A stretch of DNA of 64,000 nt from Tamlana sp. 2_MG-2023 (GCF_030548465.1 NZ_JAUOSF010000003.1:1-64000), one strand, 5' to 3'. Numbered from the stretch's first letter, positions 1 to 8,080 are shown. Notes: generated by a model not told the origin, from the letters alone. Numbers and translations: made by a program.

Positions 1-150
1 ATGGTCTTCACAAATACGGCATTGCTTTATGTTTTCTAGTAACTGCTTCATAAGAGAAAGCTTAAAGCTAAGAAAATCAGGCCGAGGCCCTAGCGGTAAA
101 TGGTCTTCACAAATACGGCATTGCTTTATGTTTTCTAGTAACTGCTTCAT
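1..150 (-). CDS. Uracil-DNA glycosylase family protein, N-terminal part only
   Basis: Only the first 50 codons lie in the window; the gene runs off the left edge. Reading leftward from the ATG at 148-150 gives MKQLLENIKQCRICEDH, then LPLGPRP. A CxxC followed by HLPLGPRP is typical of the uracil-DNA glycosylase family proteins of Bacteroidota, which remove uracil from DNA. The stretch then runs through DFLSFKLSL into a second ATG (49-51) and repeats MKQLLENIKQCRICEDH. This comes from a 99-bp tandem duplication that keeps the frame (33 codons). Start at 150 or 51 cannot be decided; the normal protein would start once. Family call rests on the N-terminal motif alone. Confidence 0.6.
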   Translation of the reverse strand, partial: MKQLLENIKQCRICEDHLPLGPRPDFLSFKLSLMKQLLENIKQCRICEDH

Positions 151-176
151 AAGAGAAAGCTTAAAGCTAAGAAAAT
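1..176. repeat. 99-bp tandem duplication (two 77-bp identical copies visible)
   Basis: Bases 1-77 and 100-176 are identical, with 22 bases between, so the period is 99 bp. The left copy is cut by the window edge, so the full length of identity is unknown. The duplicated block spans the 5' untranslated region and first codons of the leftward uracil-DNA glycosylase-family gene. It could be a true local duplication or an assembly error. Confidence 0.9.
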
Positions 177-326
177 TAAGACACTTCAAAGAAGTCACAA
201 ACAGCTAATTTTCAACAAATTATTAAAGTTTAGAATATTAATTCTAATACTATTATTGAAATATTTTTCTATTATTATTGATATAATGTAAAGTATTATA
301 TACATTTATATAAAAATAATAGAATT

Positions 327-473
327 ATGAATTTAATATTAGAACTTAGTTGGCGTAAAAAAATGGAAGCGGCGTTTTATATCGTTTTGGCTGCTTTTCT
401 AGGAATAATAACTAAGCTAAAGTTCTATTTTATGTTTTTAATCCTTAGTCATTCTCTTTATCTATTTCAATAA
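327..473 (+). CDS. Small hydrophobic protein (48 aa), first gene of a three-gene cassette
   Basis: A short open frame starts at ATG 327 and stops with TAA at 471-473, only 11 bases before the next gene. The product begins MNLILELSWRKKMEAAFY. It has one or two hydrophobic segments (about residues 14-27 and 33-46) separated by a KLK turn, so it is likely a small inner-membrane protein. I know of no named family. Support for a real gene is position and codon pattern: it is tightly spaced ahead of a membrane protein and an Xre-type regulator, all on the same strand. It could instead be a translated leader. Confidence 0.5.
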   Translation: MNLILELSWRKKMEAAFYIVLAAFLGIITKLKFYFMFLILSHSLYLFQ

Positions 474-484
474 ATCATCAAAAA

Positions 485-943
485 ATGAACATTCAAATAC
501 TACCCAATTGGTGTAAAAAATTAGGCTTAATTATCTTCTTATTAAGCGCAGTTCCAAGTTTCATAGCAGGTTTTCATGATGGACTAAAAGCTGGCGCTAA
601 TACCCAAGAATACAACACAATCTTTCAGACAAATCCTGAGACAGAGAAAGAACACACTACAATTAAAGAAACCAAATACATTAACGATAATTTACTTCAT
701 ATATCTGATATCATAGCACTTTTCGGCATGATTATTTACATCATTTCTAAAGAAAAGATTGAAGATGATTATATAAACAAATTACGCTTAGACTCGTATG
801 TTCTAACCGTTTTAATCCTATTATGTATATCTTTAATGGTTTATATTTTTTCCGGAAATATAAATGTTCATCTCGATTTAATATTAAGTATATTCTTAAC
901 GCTATATCTGGTTATATTTTTCTTTAAAAAACGTATTTATTAA
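485..943 (+). CDS. Four-helix membrane protein, partner of an Xre regulator
   Basis: This 152-residue protein has four predicted transmembrane segments at about residues 12-30, 71-88, 105-123 and 127-148. A polar loop of about 40 residues rich in Glu, Lys and Thr lies between the first two. The stop codon overlaps the next start (TAATG), so it is translationally coupled to the regulator gene. Small membrane proteins paired with a compact Xre-type regulator are common in Bacteroidota and Firmicutes, often as self-regulated units. The molecular function is unknown and no catalytic motif is visible. Confidence 0.75.
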   Translation: MNIQILPNWCKKLGLIIFLLSAVPSFIAGFHDGLKAGANTQEYNTIFQTNPETEKEHTTIKETKYINDNLLHISDIIALFGMIIYIISKEKIEDDYINKLRLDSYVLTVLILLCISLMVYIFSGNINVHLDLILSIFLTLYLVIFFFKKRIY

Positions 944-1137
944 TGAAAAATCTCATAAAAGTAGAACGGGCAAGACACAGTTTAACCCAAGCAGATTTAG
1001 CCGAAAAACTCAGCGTTTCTAGGCAAACCATACACGCCATAGAAAACAATAAATTCAACCCTTCGGTAACATTAGCCATTAAAATGGCACGTTATTTTAA
1101 TGTTACCGTAGAGTATTTATTTGATATTGAAGAATAA
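943..1137 (+). CDS. Compact Xre/Cro-type transcriptional regulator
   Basis: The 64-residue protein is almost entirely one HTH_3 domain. The helix-turn-helix is about residues 14-40, with the typical core LTQADLAEKLSVSRQTIH and an IENNKFNPS turn, then a helix ending in YLFDIEE. It resembles the small YozG/Cro-like regulators usually coded beside small membrane proteins. Its ATG overlaps the stop of the preceding gene by one base. It probably controls its own operon, whose promoter should lie in the AT-rich 180-326 region shared with the divergent glycosylase gene. No operator was identified. Confidence 0.9.
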   Translation: MKNLIKVERARHSLTQADLAEKLSVSRQTIHAIENNKFNPSVTLAIKMARYFNVTVEYLFDIEE

Positions 1138-1145
1138 TTTAAACC

Positions 1146-1490
1146 TTATTTTTCCAACAAGGCTTCACCTTCAAAAACCAAACCTTCAAAACCCGTTTTC
1201 ATAAAGTTTCTAATGTTTTGGTGTCCCGAGCCGTTAGGGTCTTCTAAAACATCTTCAAAATAAAATCTACCAAAACAGGCTAAAGTTTCCTCCTTTGTAA
1301 AACCTTGCTTTTTTGCAAAAGCAAACAACTTACAAGATCCTGAATTTTCACCAGCTCCATTTTTCAAAGCTCCGTTTATAAAGGCTGTTGGTGTAAACTT
1401 GTAATGCGCTTCTATAGTACTCATCGTTTCAGAAAACGCAATAGACTTTGGTTTACTTTGTAATTTATTTTTAAAAGTTTCTATATTCAT
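1146..1490 (-). CDS. HopJ type III effector family protein
   Basis: The 114-residue protein matches the HopJ family (Pfam HopJ): an N-terminal FKNKLQSKP segment, FTPTAFING, then NGAGENSGSCKLFAFAK and GRFYFEDVL, ending HQNIRNFMKTGFEGLVFEG. The family was named from a Pseudomonas syringae effector, but it is widespread in free-living bacteria without type III secretion, so the name says little about function here. The gene is convergent with the Xre regulator, with 8 bases between stops. It has its own ATG at 1490 after an AT-rich leader. Confidence 0.85.
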   Translation of the reverse strand: MNIETFKNKLQSKPKSIAFSETMSTIEAHYKFTPTAFINGALKNGAGENSGSCKLFAFAKKQGFTKEETLACFGRFYFEDVLEDPNGSGHQNIRNFMKTGFEGLVFEGEALLEK

Positions 1491-1688
1491 TTTAATATTT
1501 TTTTTACTTATGTCATTCCGGGGTAACGCGGAATATATAGTGTTATAACAGATTCTTTACTTGCTCTGAAGCACAAAAATGATTTAGCTAGGAGCCGTCA
1601 TTTCTGTGGTATATTGCTTAAATTGTAAGTCTTATTGGAAATAAGAGAAAGAAAACAAGTTACTATAGTCATTATTGGAAACTGGGTA

Positions 1689-2006
1689 TTATTGTGTTTC
1701 ATTTATTTTTTTAGGGTTTTGTCTTGTGTCAAAAACATTAGCTATTTCTATTCGATTATATTTGTAATTAACCCAATAAATAATTTTGTAGTTTTTAAAC
1801 ACCAAATACCTAAATTCTTGTTTTCGATGGTTTAAGTTAATTTCTATTTGTCCGATTTCGGGTTGATTTTCAATACCAATAGTGGTATCAACAATTCCAT
1901 GAACTAATTTTTCGGCAACCTTTTTATTTGCTTTTACTAAATGGTAACCAAAAATATCTTCTAGTTTATTTTCTGCTAACTCTAACCAATAAACTTCTAA
2001 CCCCAT
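1689..2006 (-). CDS. RelE/ParE-family toxin
   Basis: This 105-residue protein has the ParE/RelE fold signature: an N-terminal strand VYWLELAENKLEDIF, a helical hairpin with KVAEKLVHGIVDTT, then the C-terminal sheet EFRYLVFKNYKIIYWVNY and a final IEIANVFDTRQNPKK strand. Family members either poison DNA gyrase or cut mRNA; the sequence does not say which. The start overlaps the last 10 bases of the upstream antitoxin gene, the usual tight coupling of toxin-antitoxin pairs. Confidence 0.85.
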   Translation of the reverse strand: MGLEVYWLELAENKLEDIFGYHLVKANKKVAEKLVHGIVDTTIGIENQPEIGQIEINLNHRKQEFRYLVFKNYKIIYWVNYKYNRIEIANVFDTRQNPKKINETQ

Positions 2007-2239
2007 TTTTGGATTTTAGACTTTAAATCAGCTGCTTTTATCATGCGTCCATTTTTAGAATCTTCCATGGCTTGATCAATTTCGGCATCATACTGCTCCA
2101 TTGCCATTGGTTTGAAGTTTTTTTCTATCAATTCAGCTTTTTTTTTACGCAATAATTTTTCAAGACCGTTAACAATTTCCTCGTTTTGAAGTCTTAAAAA
2201 CTCCTGAACAAATGATATTTTTCTTGCTTCTAAATCCAT
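1997..2239 (-). CDS. Antitoxin of the adjacent ParE-type toxin
   Basis: The 80-residue protein is charged and helical (MDLEARKISFVQEFLRLQ, then KLLRKKKAEL), and has an acidic middle with YDAEIDQAMEDSKNGR ahead of a C-terminal AADLKSKIQKWG. This matches the small Bacteroidota antitoxins paired with ParE-like toxins; the last third probably wraps the toxin. It precedes and overlaps the toxin gene by 10 bases. No DNA-binding domain is obvious, so whether it represses its own promoter is unclear. The call rests mainly on context plus general pattern. Confidence 0.75.
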   Translation of the reverse strand: MDLEARKISFVQEFLRLQNEEIVNGLEKLLRKKKAELIEKNFKPMAMEQYDAEIDQAMEDSKNGRMIKAADLKSKIQKWG

Positions 2240-2356
2240 TTCTTTTGTCTTTTTATCAAAGATACAAAATTATCAATTTTTGTTGTTTGTTTCTTAGTAT
2301 CGAATTCCCTTAGCATGTTCTCACTCTATTTAAAAGCAAACCTTAATCTAAAAACC

Positions 2357-3028
2357 CTATTTCTTACCGTCAACAACAATAACAATCTCCCCTTTTGGAG
2401 GCTTATTGGTGTAATGTTCTAAAACTTCTTTAGCAGTTCCTCTTATGGTTTCTTCAAACATTTTGGTTAACTCTCTGGAAACAGAAACCGTTCTTTCTTC
2501 TCCAAAATATTCACAAAAATGTCCTAAGGTTTTTACTAATTTATGCGGACTCTCATAAAAAATGATGGTTCTTGTTTCTTCAGCTAAAAGTAGTAAACGT
2601 GTTTGGCGCCCTTTTTTAACTGGTAAAAAACCTTCAAACACAAACTTATCGTTAGGCAACCCTGAATTCACCAAAGCAGGCACAAAAGCCGTAGCCCCAG
2701 GTAAACAGTCAATTGGAATATCATTTTCAATACAAGCCCGTGACAACAAAAATCCCGGATCTGAAATCGCAGGCGTTCCCGCATCACTAATTAAAGCGAC
2801 TGTGGTACCGCCCTTTAACTTTTGGATGATATTTTCAACGGTTTTATGCTCATTATGCATGTGATGCGATTGCATATGCGTTGAAATTTCAAAATGCTTA
2901 AGGAGTTTTCCCGAAGTCCTGGTGTCTTCAGCTAATATTAAATCTACGTCTTTTAAAACTTCAATAGCTCTAAAAGTCATATCTTTTAAATTCCCAATGG
3001 GAGTGGGTACAATGTAAAGTTTGCTCAT
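2357..3028 (-). CDS. rsmI: 16S rRNA (cytidine(1402)-2'-O)-methyltransferase RsmI
   Basis: RsmI methylates the 2'-OH of C1402 in the decoding centre of 16S rRNA using S-adenosylmethionine. The 223-residue protein shows the family's tetrapyrrole-methylase fold: LYIVPTPIGNLKDMTFRA at the N-terminus, LAEDTRTSGKLLKH, SDAGTPAISDPG (residues 81-92), a PGATAFVPAL loop, FEGFLP, FYESPHKL and a terminal GEIVIVVDG strand. The ATG at 3028 is chosen over a GTG two codons upstream because MSKLYIVPTPIGNL is the usual start. It lies 26 bases after a conserved hypothetical gene on the same strand, so the two may be co-transcribed. Confidence 0.97.
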   Translation of the reverse strand: MSKLYIVPTPIGNLKDMTFRAIEVLKDVDLILAEDTRTSGKLLKHFEISTHMQSHHMHNEHKTVENIIQKLKGGTTVALISDAGTPAISDPGFLLSRACIENDIPIDCLPGATAFVPALVNSGLPNDKFVFEGFLPVKKGRQTRLLLLAEETRTIIFYESPHKLVKTLGHFCEYFGEERTVSVSRELTKMFEETIRGTAKEVLEHYTNKPPKGEIVIVVDGKK

Positions 3029-3054
3029 GGGCACAGGTAGAAAAGGTGTTCGTT

Positions 3055-3891
3055 TTAATTAAACTTGCCTTCTATAATTTCAATAAATCGTTCTTCAAAT
3101 TCTTCTTTTCCGCTCCAGTTATTGTAATCTGGCTTTACCATATTCTCAATAAAATTTCTCGCATTATCCCAAGAATCAATGGTATTTAATTGTGAAATCA
3201 CGCGGTCGTAATCTTCATTTTTACCATCAAACAAATGCTTTATAAACGCTATTTTATCATTAAGACCTATGTTGAATCCGCCAAATTTTAATTTATCATT
3301 TAGTGATTTCTTTTGGTTTGAAACACCATTTTGATTTTTTGGTACCGGATCAAAAATAGGCATCTCCTTATAAGCTTCAGTAAAATCTTCTAGTGGATCT
3401 TTTTTAGCCGGCTCTTCTTTAGGCAAAGCTTCTTTTGGAACGACTTCTTCTATAATTTTTTCTTCTATAACCTTATCTTCTGAAACAATCTCCTCAGAAG
3501 CAGTTTCTTTTGGAATGAATGCTTCATGTGCCGGTTTATCATCTTCATGATTTTTCGGCATAAATTCAAGCATATCTTTTATTTTAGACATGGCAGGCTC
3601 GGTAATAACTTCTCGATTTGCATCATCAAAATTGACGTAAATTTTATCTTCAATTTCTAAATTATCACTCACTTTATTATTAAAAGCACTGTCTAACATA
3701 CCAAAAAATGAAGAATCATTGCCAATTTTTGGTAACTTACCATCAAAATTTTCTTCAGCAAATTTTAAAACAGTAAGCGCTTCATAAAGTGCTCCAGCTT
3801 CTGCTTGCAATTTTACCACATCCTCCCTTCCTTTAAGTTTAAGAATTCTGTGCGCAATACTAACAAGATCCGATTCTAACTTCTTCTTCAT
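3055..3891 (-). CDS. Conserved hypothetical protein, acidic linker between two helical domains
   Basis: This 278-residue protein has no signal peptide or membrane segment. Residues 1-110 are helical (MKKKLESDLVSIAHRILKLK, ending near DMLEFMPKNHEDD). Residues 115-190 form a low-complexity Glu/Lys/Pro linker full of EEIV, EEKII and PKE repeats. Residues 200-278 form a compact C-terminal domain (LKFGGFNIGLNDKIAFIKHL, then NWSGKEEFEERFIEIIEGKFN). I recognise it as a Flavobacteriaceae gene often found between rsmI and tdk, but its function is unknown. It is divergent from tdk across a 265-base gap. Confidence 0.8.
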   Translation of the reverse strand: MKKKLESDLVSIAHRILKLKGREDVVKLQAEAGALYEALTVLKFAEENFDGKLPKIGNDSSFFGMLDSAFNNKVSDNLEIEDKIYVNFDDANREVITEPAMSKIKDMLEFMPKNHEDDKPAHEAFIPKETASEEIVSEDKVIEEKIIEEVVPKEALPKEEPAKKDPLEDFTEAYKEMPIFDPVPKNQNGVSNQKKSLNDKLKFGGFNIGLNDKIAFIKHLFDGKNEDYDRVISQLNTIDSWDNARNFIENMVKPDYNNWSGKEEFEERFIEIIEGKFN

Positions 3892-3937
3892 TGTTTATAA
3901 AATTTTAATTATTGCAGCGTGGGCTTTTGATTTTTAA

Positions 3938-3945
3938 TAAATTTG
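3938..3945 (+). promoter_or_regulatory. Possible Bacteroidota -7 box in the tdk leader gap
   Basis: TAAATTTG matches the TAnnTTTG -7 consensus, with a TTG about 23 bases upstream. It lies 212 bases before tdk, so use would give a long leader. No further structure is clear in the 3892-4156 gap. Low confidence. Confidence 0.25.
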
Positions 3946-4156
3946 CGCCACCTTTATGCAAACGAATATTTCCTTTGTTTAATGAACTCGTTTCAACTTT
4001 TTTTATTGGCTAAAACGGCACTTTTGCTCAAGTTTTTTGTCTTTTTTATTTTCCGTAGCCAAGCTATGTAAGTTATAAAAACATATTACTAGTCGCAAAA
4101 TAACTTATTTTCGCTTCAATTAAAAGTTAAAAAAAGTTCCTTGTTAAAATTACAAA

Positions 4157-4801
4157 ATGTTTCTTGAAAATACAGTAAATCATAAAGAACAATTTGGCTG
4201 GATTGAAGTGATCTGCGGCTCGATGTTTTCTGGTAAAACGGAAGAACTTATACGCCGATTAAAACGCGCACAAATCGCAAGGCAAAAAGTTGAAATCTTT
4301 AAACCAGCACTCGATGTTCGTTATGACGAAGATATGGTGGTTTCACACGACGCCAATGAAATTCGCTCTACTCCAGTTCCTGCAGCTGCCAACATTCCTA
4401 TTTTGGCAGATGGTTGTGATGTCGTAGGTATAGATGAAGCCCAGTTTTTTGATGATGAAATTGTACGCGTTTGCAACGATTTAGCCAACAAAGGGGTTCG
4501 CGTTATTGTCGCTGGTTTAGACATGGATTTTAAGGGTAATCCTTTTGGTCCCATGCCAAATTTAATGGCCACTGCAGAATACGTCACTAAAGTACATGCT
4601 GTTTGTACAAGAACTGGAAATTTAGCGCAGTATAGTTACCGGAAAAATAAAAATGATAGTTTGGTTTTATTAGGTGAAGTGAATGAATACGAACCGTTAA
4701 GTCGTGCCGCGTATTACAAGGCGATGACACGTGATAAAGTTAGAAACATGAAAGTGAATGATGCTGAACAACTAAACGATAAGGAGGATCAAGATGCCTA
4801 A
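4157..4801 (+). CDS. tdk: Thymidine kinase (type II)
   Basis: Thymidine kinase phosphorylates thymidine to dTMP in the salvage pathway. The 214-residue protein has the P-loop GSMFSGKT at residues 21-28 and the DEAQFF Walker B motif at 93-98. The substrate-lid region reads HAVCTRTG...YSYRKNK and later [10 protein letters not shown]. Type II kinases usually carry four Cys zinc ligands here (CxxC and a later CxxC); only one Cys is visible, so the structural zinc site looks lost. The gene overlaps alr by 8 bases, so it is translationally coupled to it. Confidence 0.95.
   Translation: MFLENTVNHKEQFGWIEVICGSMFSGKTEELIRRLKRAQIARQKVEIFKPALDVRYDEDMVVSHDANEIRSTPVPAAANIPILADGCDVVGIDEAQFFDDEIVRVCNDLANKGVRVIVAGLDMDFKGNPFGPMPNLMATAEYVTKVHAVCTRTGNLAQYSYRKNKNDSLVLLGEVNEYEPLSRAAYYKAMTRDKVRNMKVNDAEQLNDKEDQDA
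4781..4787 (+). promoter_or_regulatory. Strong Shine-Dalgarno site inside tdk for alr
   Basis: AAGGAGG lies 6 bases before the alr ATG, inside the last codons of tdk. Such strong sites are rare in Bacteroidota, where 30S subunits mostly ignore them. It fixes the alr start. Confidence 0.6.
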
Positions 4802-5900
4802 AGCACAAGAAACCGTGCTTGAAATTAATTTAAAAGCACTGAAACATAATTTTGATTATTTAAAATCGAAATTAAAGCCAGAAACCAAGTTTATGGCCGT
4901 AGTAAAAGCTTATGCCTACGGCAGTGATTCTTGTGAAATTGCACTTTATTTAGAGAAATTGAAAGTGGACTACTTTGCTGTGGCTTATATTGAAGAAGGT
5001 CTTGCCCTTAGAAAAGGTGGTGTTACTGCACCTATTATGGTTTTACATCCACAAATTGTAAACTTTGATATTTTATTAGAGAACCGGTTGGAGCCGAGTT
5101 TGTACAATGAAAAAACATTAAAAGAATTTATAACAGCACTTTCCAAAAAAAATATTATAGATTACCCTGTTCACCTCAAGTTTAATACGGGTTTAAACAG
5201 ACTAGGATTTTGGCATACTGATGTAGAAATGATAGCAAATGTATTAGCTGAAACCAAAACTATTAAAGTAAAATCACTGCTTTCTCATTTGGCAGCGAGT
5301 GAAGATTTGAATGAAAAGGAATTCACCCTAAACCAGATTAAAGATTTTAAATCTATCGCTGAAAATTTCACCAAACAAGTAGGCTATAAACCACTTCATC
5401 ATATTTGTAATACTTCGGGTATTTTGAACTATCCTGATGCGCATTTTGATTTGGTAAGATCTGGCATCGGCCTCTATGGTTTTGGGAATTCCGAAAAGGA
5501 AAATCAGTTTTTCAGACCTATAGGCACCCTAAAAACGGTAATTTCTCAAATTCACACGATTATTGAAGGCGAATCTATAGGATACAATCGCGGCTATAAA
5601 GCTACAGAAACTTTACGCTCGGCAACCCTACCCATTGGTCATGCCGATGGTATTGGCAGACAGTACGGACACGGTAAAGGTTTTGTAACCATTAACGGAA
5701 AAAGAGCGCCCATAATAGGCAATGTGTGTATGGATATGATCATGGTAAACGTTACCGATATTGATTGCGAAGAAGGAGACGAAGTTATTATTTTTGGAGA
5801 ATCGTCAAGCGCTGAAACATTAGCTGAAACTGCAAATACCATTTCTTACGAACTTATTACCCACATTTCTCAGAGGGTGATGCGGGTTATCATTGAGTAA
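4794..5900 (+). CDS. alr: Alanine racemase
   Basis: Alr interconverts L- and D-alanine, supplying D-Ala for peptidoglycan, with pyridoxal phosphate as cofactor. The 368-residue protein has the PLP lysine in [10 protein letters not shown] (Lys38), the barrel motif [12 protein letters not shown], the phosphate-binding RSGIGLYG, and the C-terminal beta domain with [10 protein letters not shown] (catalytic Tyr) and [12 protein letters not shown]. Length is normal for the family. It overlaps tdk by 8 bases and is followed by a clear terminator at 6042-6075. In many Flavobacteriaceae mscL follows alr; it is not present here. Confidence 0.97.
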   Translation: MPKAQETVLEINLKALKHNFDYLKSKLKPETKFMAVVKAYAYGSDSCEIALYLEKLKVDYFAVAYIEEGLALRKGGVTAPIMVLHPQIVNFDILLENRLEPSLYNEKTLKEFITALSKKNIIDYPVHLKFNTGLNRLGFWHTDVEMIANVLAETKTIKVKSLLSHLAASEDLNEKEFTLNQIKDFKSIAENFTKQVGYKPLHHICNTSGILNYPDAHFDLVRSGIGLYGFGNSEKENQFFRPIGTLKTVISQIHTIIEGESIGYNRGYKATETLRSATLPIGHADGIGRQYGHGKGFVTINGKRAPIIGNVCMDMIMVNVTDIDCEEGDEVIIFGESSSAETLAETANTISYELITHISQRVMRVIIE

Positions 5901-6041
5901 CAGCAAATTTATCAAGATAGCTTACCTCAACAATATGTTTAAAAAGAGCCAGATTAGATAGATTTAAACCATTATAATTAGAAGTTTGTTAAAAAAATAA
6001 ACAACTGTTAAATATATAACAACGTGTTAATTGTTGTTAAA

Positions 6042-6075
6042 AAGCCCTTGTTTTCTGAAAATGAGGGCTTTTTTT
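6042..6075 (+). terminator. Rho-independent terminator after alr
   Basis: AAGCCCT...AGGGCTT forms a stem, extended by TGTTTT/AAAATG around a CTG loop and followed by seven T. It closes the tdk-alr unit. Confidence 0.9.
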
Positions 6076-6146
6076 AGATTCAAAAATAGAATTAATACTT
6101 AGTTTTGCCTTTCAGAAAATTATTATAATTAGAAAAAATATTCATT

Positions 6147-7136
6147 ATGAAAGTTGCAGTTGTTGGAGCCACAGGTATGGTTGGCGAAGTGATGTTAAAA
6201 GTTCTTGCAGAACGTAATTTCCCAGTAACAGAATTAATTCCTGTTGCCTCAGAACGCTCTGTTGGAAAAACAATAACCTATAAAGGAACCGATTATAAAG
6301 TGGTTGGATTAGAAACAGCTGTTTCAATGCGTCCTGATATTGCTTTATTTTCAGCTGGTGGAGACACCTCTGTGGAATGGGCTCCTAAATTTGCTGAAGC
6401 AGGGACCACTGTAGTAGACAACTCTTCTGCATGGCGTATGGATCCTACTAAAAAATTAGTAGTTCCAGAAATTAACGCGAATGAATTAACTAAAGAAGAT
6501 AAAATTATCGCAAACCCTAACTGCTCAACCATTCAACTGGTTATGGCATTAGCGCCGTTGCATAAAGCTTACACCATGAAACGCGTGGTGGTTTCAACAT
6601 ACCAATCCGTTTCAGGAACAGGTGTAAAAGCTGTGAAACAATTAGAAAATGAAATCGCAGGTATTGATGGTGAAATGGCGTACCCTTACCCTATTGGAAG
6701 AAATGCATTACCACACTGTGATGTTTTCTTAGAAAACGGATACACAAAAGAGGAAATGAAGTTAGCTAAAGAACCTCAAAAAATATTAAGCGATAGTACG
6801 TTTTCTGTTTCCGCTACAGCGGTAAGAATACCTACTGCTGGTGGGCATTCTGAATCTGTAAACGTACAGTTTGAAAATGATTTCGATTTGGCTGAAGTTC
6901 GTAAAATATTAAGCGAAACTCCTGGAGTTGTGGTTCAAGATAATACTGCTACAAACACTTACCCAATGCCAATTTATGCACATGATAAAGATGATGTTTT
7001 TGTTGGTCGTATTAGACGTGATGAAACACAACCAAATACCTTAAACATGTGGATTGTTGCCGACAACCTTAGAAAAGGCGCTGCAACAAACACCATTCAA
7101 ATCGCTGAATACCTTATTAAAAATGAATTAGTTTAA
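6147..7136 (+). CDS. asd: Aspartate-semialdehyde dehydrogenase
   Basis: Asd reduces aspartyl-4-phosphate to aspartate semialdehyde with NADPH, a branch point to lysine, diaminopimelate, threonine and methionine. The 329-residue protein begins MKVAVVGATGMVGEVML (NADP-binding Rossmann motif), has SAGGDTS, the catalytic cysteine in ANPNCSTIQLV, SVSGTGVKAV, and the catalytic His in IPTAGGHSESVNV. The length is typical of the bacterial form. It stands alone between two strong terminators, so it should have its own promoter in the 6076-6146 gap; no clear -7 box was seen. Confidence 0.97.
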   Translation: MKVAVVGATGMVGEVMLKVLAERNFPVTELIPVASERSVGKTITYKGTDYKVVGLETAVSMRPDIALFSAGGDTSVEWAPKFAEAGTTVVDNSSAWRMDPTKKLVVPEINANELTKEDKIIANPNCSTIQLVMALAPLHKAYTMKRVVVSTYQSVSGTGVKAVKQLENEIAGIDGEMAYPYPIGRNALPHCDVFLENGYTKEEMKLAKEPQKILSDSTFSVSATAVRIPTAGGHSESVNVQFENDFDLAEVRKILSETPGVVVQDNTATNTYPMPIYAHDKDDVFVGRIRRDETQPNTLNMWIVADNLRKGAATNTIQIAEYLIKNELV

Positions 7137-7159
7137 TTCATCGTAAATTTATACCGTTC

Positions 7160-7190
7160 AACTCCTGCATAACTGTGCAGGAGTTTTTTT
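7160..7190 (+). terminator. Rho-independent terminator after asd
   Basis: AACTCCTGCA and TGCAGGAGTT form a perfect 10-bp stem around TAACTG, then a T run. It closes the asd transcript. Confidence 0.95.
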
Positions 7191-7238
7191 GTTTAATTTA
7201 GTCAGCCAAACTGATTAATATATAAACTCGCACTCTCG

Positions 7239-8063
7239 ATGATTCCTAAAATCATTCATTTTTGTTGGCTTAGCGGAGATCCTTATCCGGAACTTATTGA
7301 AAAATGTATTCAATCTTGGAAAAAGAAACTTCCAGATTATGAATTTATGCTTTGGGACACCAAACGATTTGATATAAATTCTACTATTTGGACCAAACAA
7401 GCCTTTGAAGCCAAGAAATATGCTTTTGCTTCAGATTATATTAGACTTTATGCTGTTTACAACTATGGTGGAATTTATTTAGATACCGATGTTGAGGTAT
7501 TAAAAAGTTTTAACGACCTATTAAACCTTCCCTATTTTGCTGGCACTCAATTTGATGATGTTTTAGAAGCTGCTATTTTCGGGGCTGAAAAAAATACCGA
7601 TTGGCTATTAGGATCTTTAAGGTATTTTGAAAACCGTCCGTTTATTCAAGAAGATGGTACTTTAGATACAAATACCCTACCCCGTACAATGGAAATGATA
7701 ATCAAAAAAGAGAAAGAAATATCCATTTTAAATAATACAGAGATTAAAAATCTACCTAAAGTTATACTTAATAAGAACGTATTATACCTCTTCCCTTCAG
7801 AATATTTTAGCCCAAAAAATATTCATACTAAAAAAATACCCAAAACTAAAAAAAGCTACACTATTCATCATTACAATGCGGGTTGGCTCTCTTTCATGAA
7901 TAAAAAACGACTTCAACTAGTTAGCTTAATTGGTGAAAATACAGCTGAAAACATACTATCATTCTTTGCTATTAGAAAAATAATTAAGCGATTAAGCTCT
8001 ATTAATGCAGGTATTATGTTATATGAAACCTATGACATAACTGTTATTTTTCTTTATTTTTGA
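7239..8063 (+). CDS. GT32-type glycosyltransferase
   Basis: The protein (274 aa) starts [16 protein letters not shown] and contains [20 protein letters not shown], the hallmark of GT32/Gly_transf_sug enzymes with the DxD metal-binding motif at Asp82-Asp84. Such enzymes add sugars to surface polysaccharides or lipopolysaccharide using nucleotide-sugar donors. The C-terminal 50 residues after [10 protein letters not shown] are hydrophobic and basic and may touch the membrane. The next gene starts 17 bases on. With the COG5610-like gene further down it suggests a surface-glycan function; acceptor and donor cannot be told. Confidence 0.85.
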   Translation: MIPKIIHFCWLSGDPYPELIEKCIQSWKKKLPDYEFMLWDTKRFDINSTIWTKQAFEAKKYAFASDYIRLYAVYNYGGIYLDTDVEVLKSFNDLLNLPYFAGTQFDDVLEAAIFGAEKNTDWLLGSLRYFENRPFIQEDGTLDTNTLPRTMEMIIKKEKEISILNNTEIKNLPKVILNKNVLYLFPSEYFSPKNIHTKKIPKTKKSYTIHHYNAGWLSFMNKKRLQLVSLIGENTAENILSFFAIRKIIKRLSSINAGIMLYETYDITVIFLYF

Positions 8064-8080
8064 GGCTAAAACGTTTAATT

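Noticed and set aside
1503-1640. REP element near 1508-1535
   Set aside because: ATTCCG/CGGAAT is only a 6-bp stem with a weak match to other repeats in the window.
1635-1835. Plus-strand coding frame of 66 codons
   Set aside because: It overlaps the ParE toxin gene on the opposite strand and has no domain or start context.
2562-2864. Plus-strand frame opposite rsmI
   Set aside because: Shadow frame of a well-supported gene.
7980-8063. Frameshift at the end of the GT32-type gene
   Set aside because: The hydrophobic tail is odd, but the frame runs to a normal stop and no alternative frame restores a known domain.
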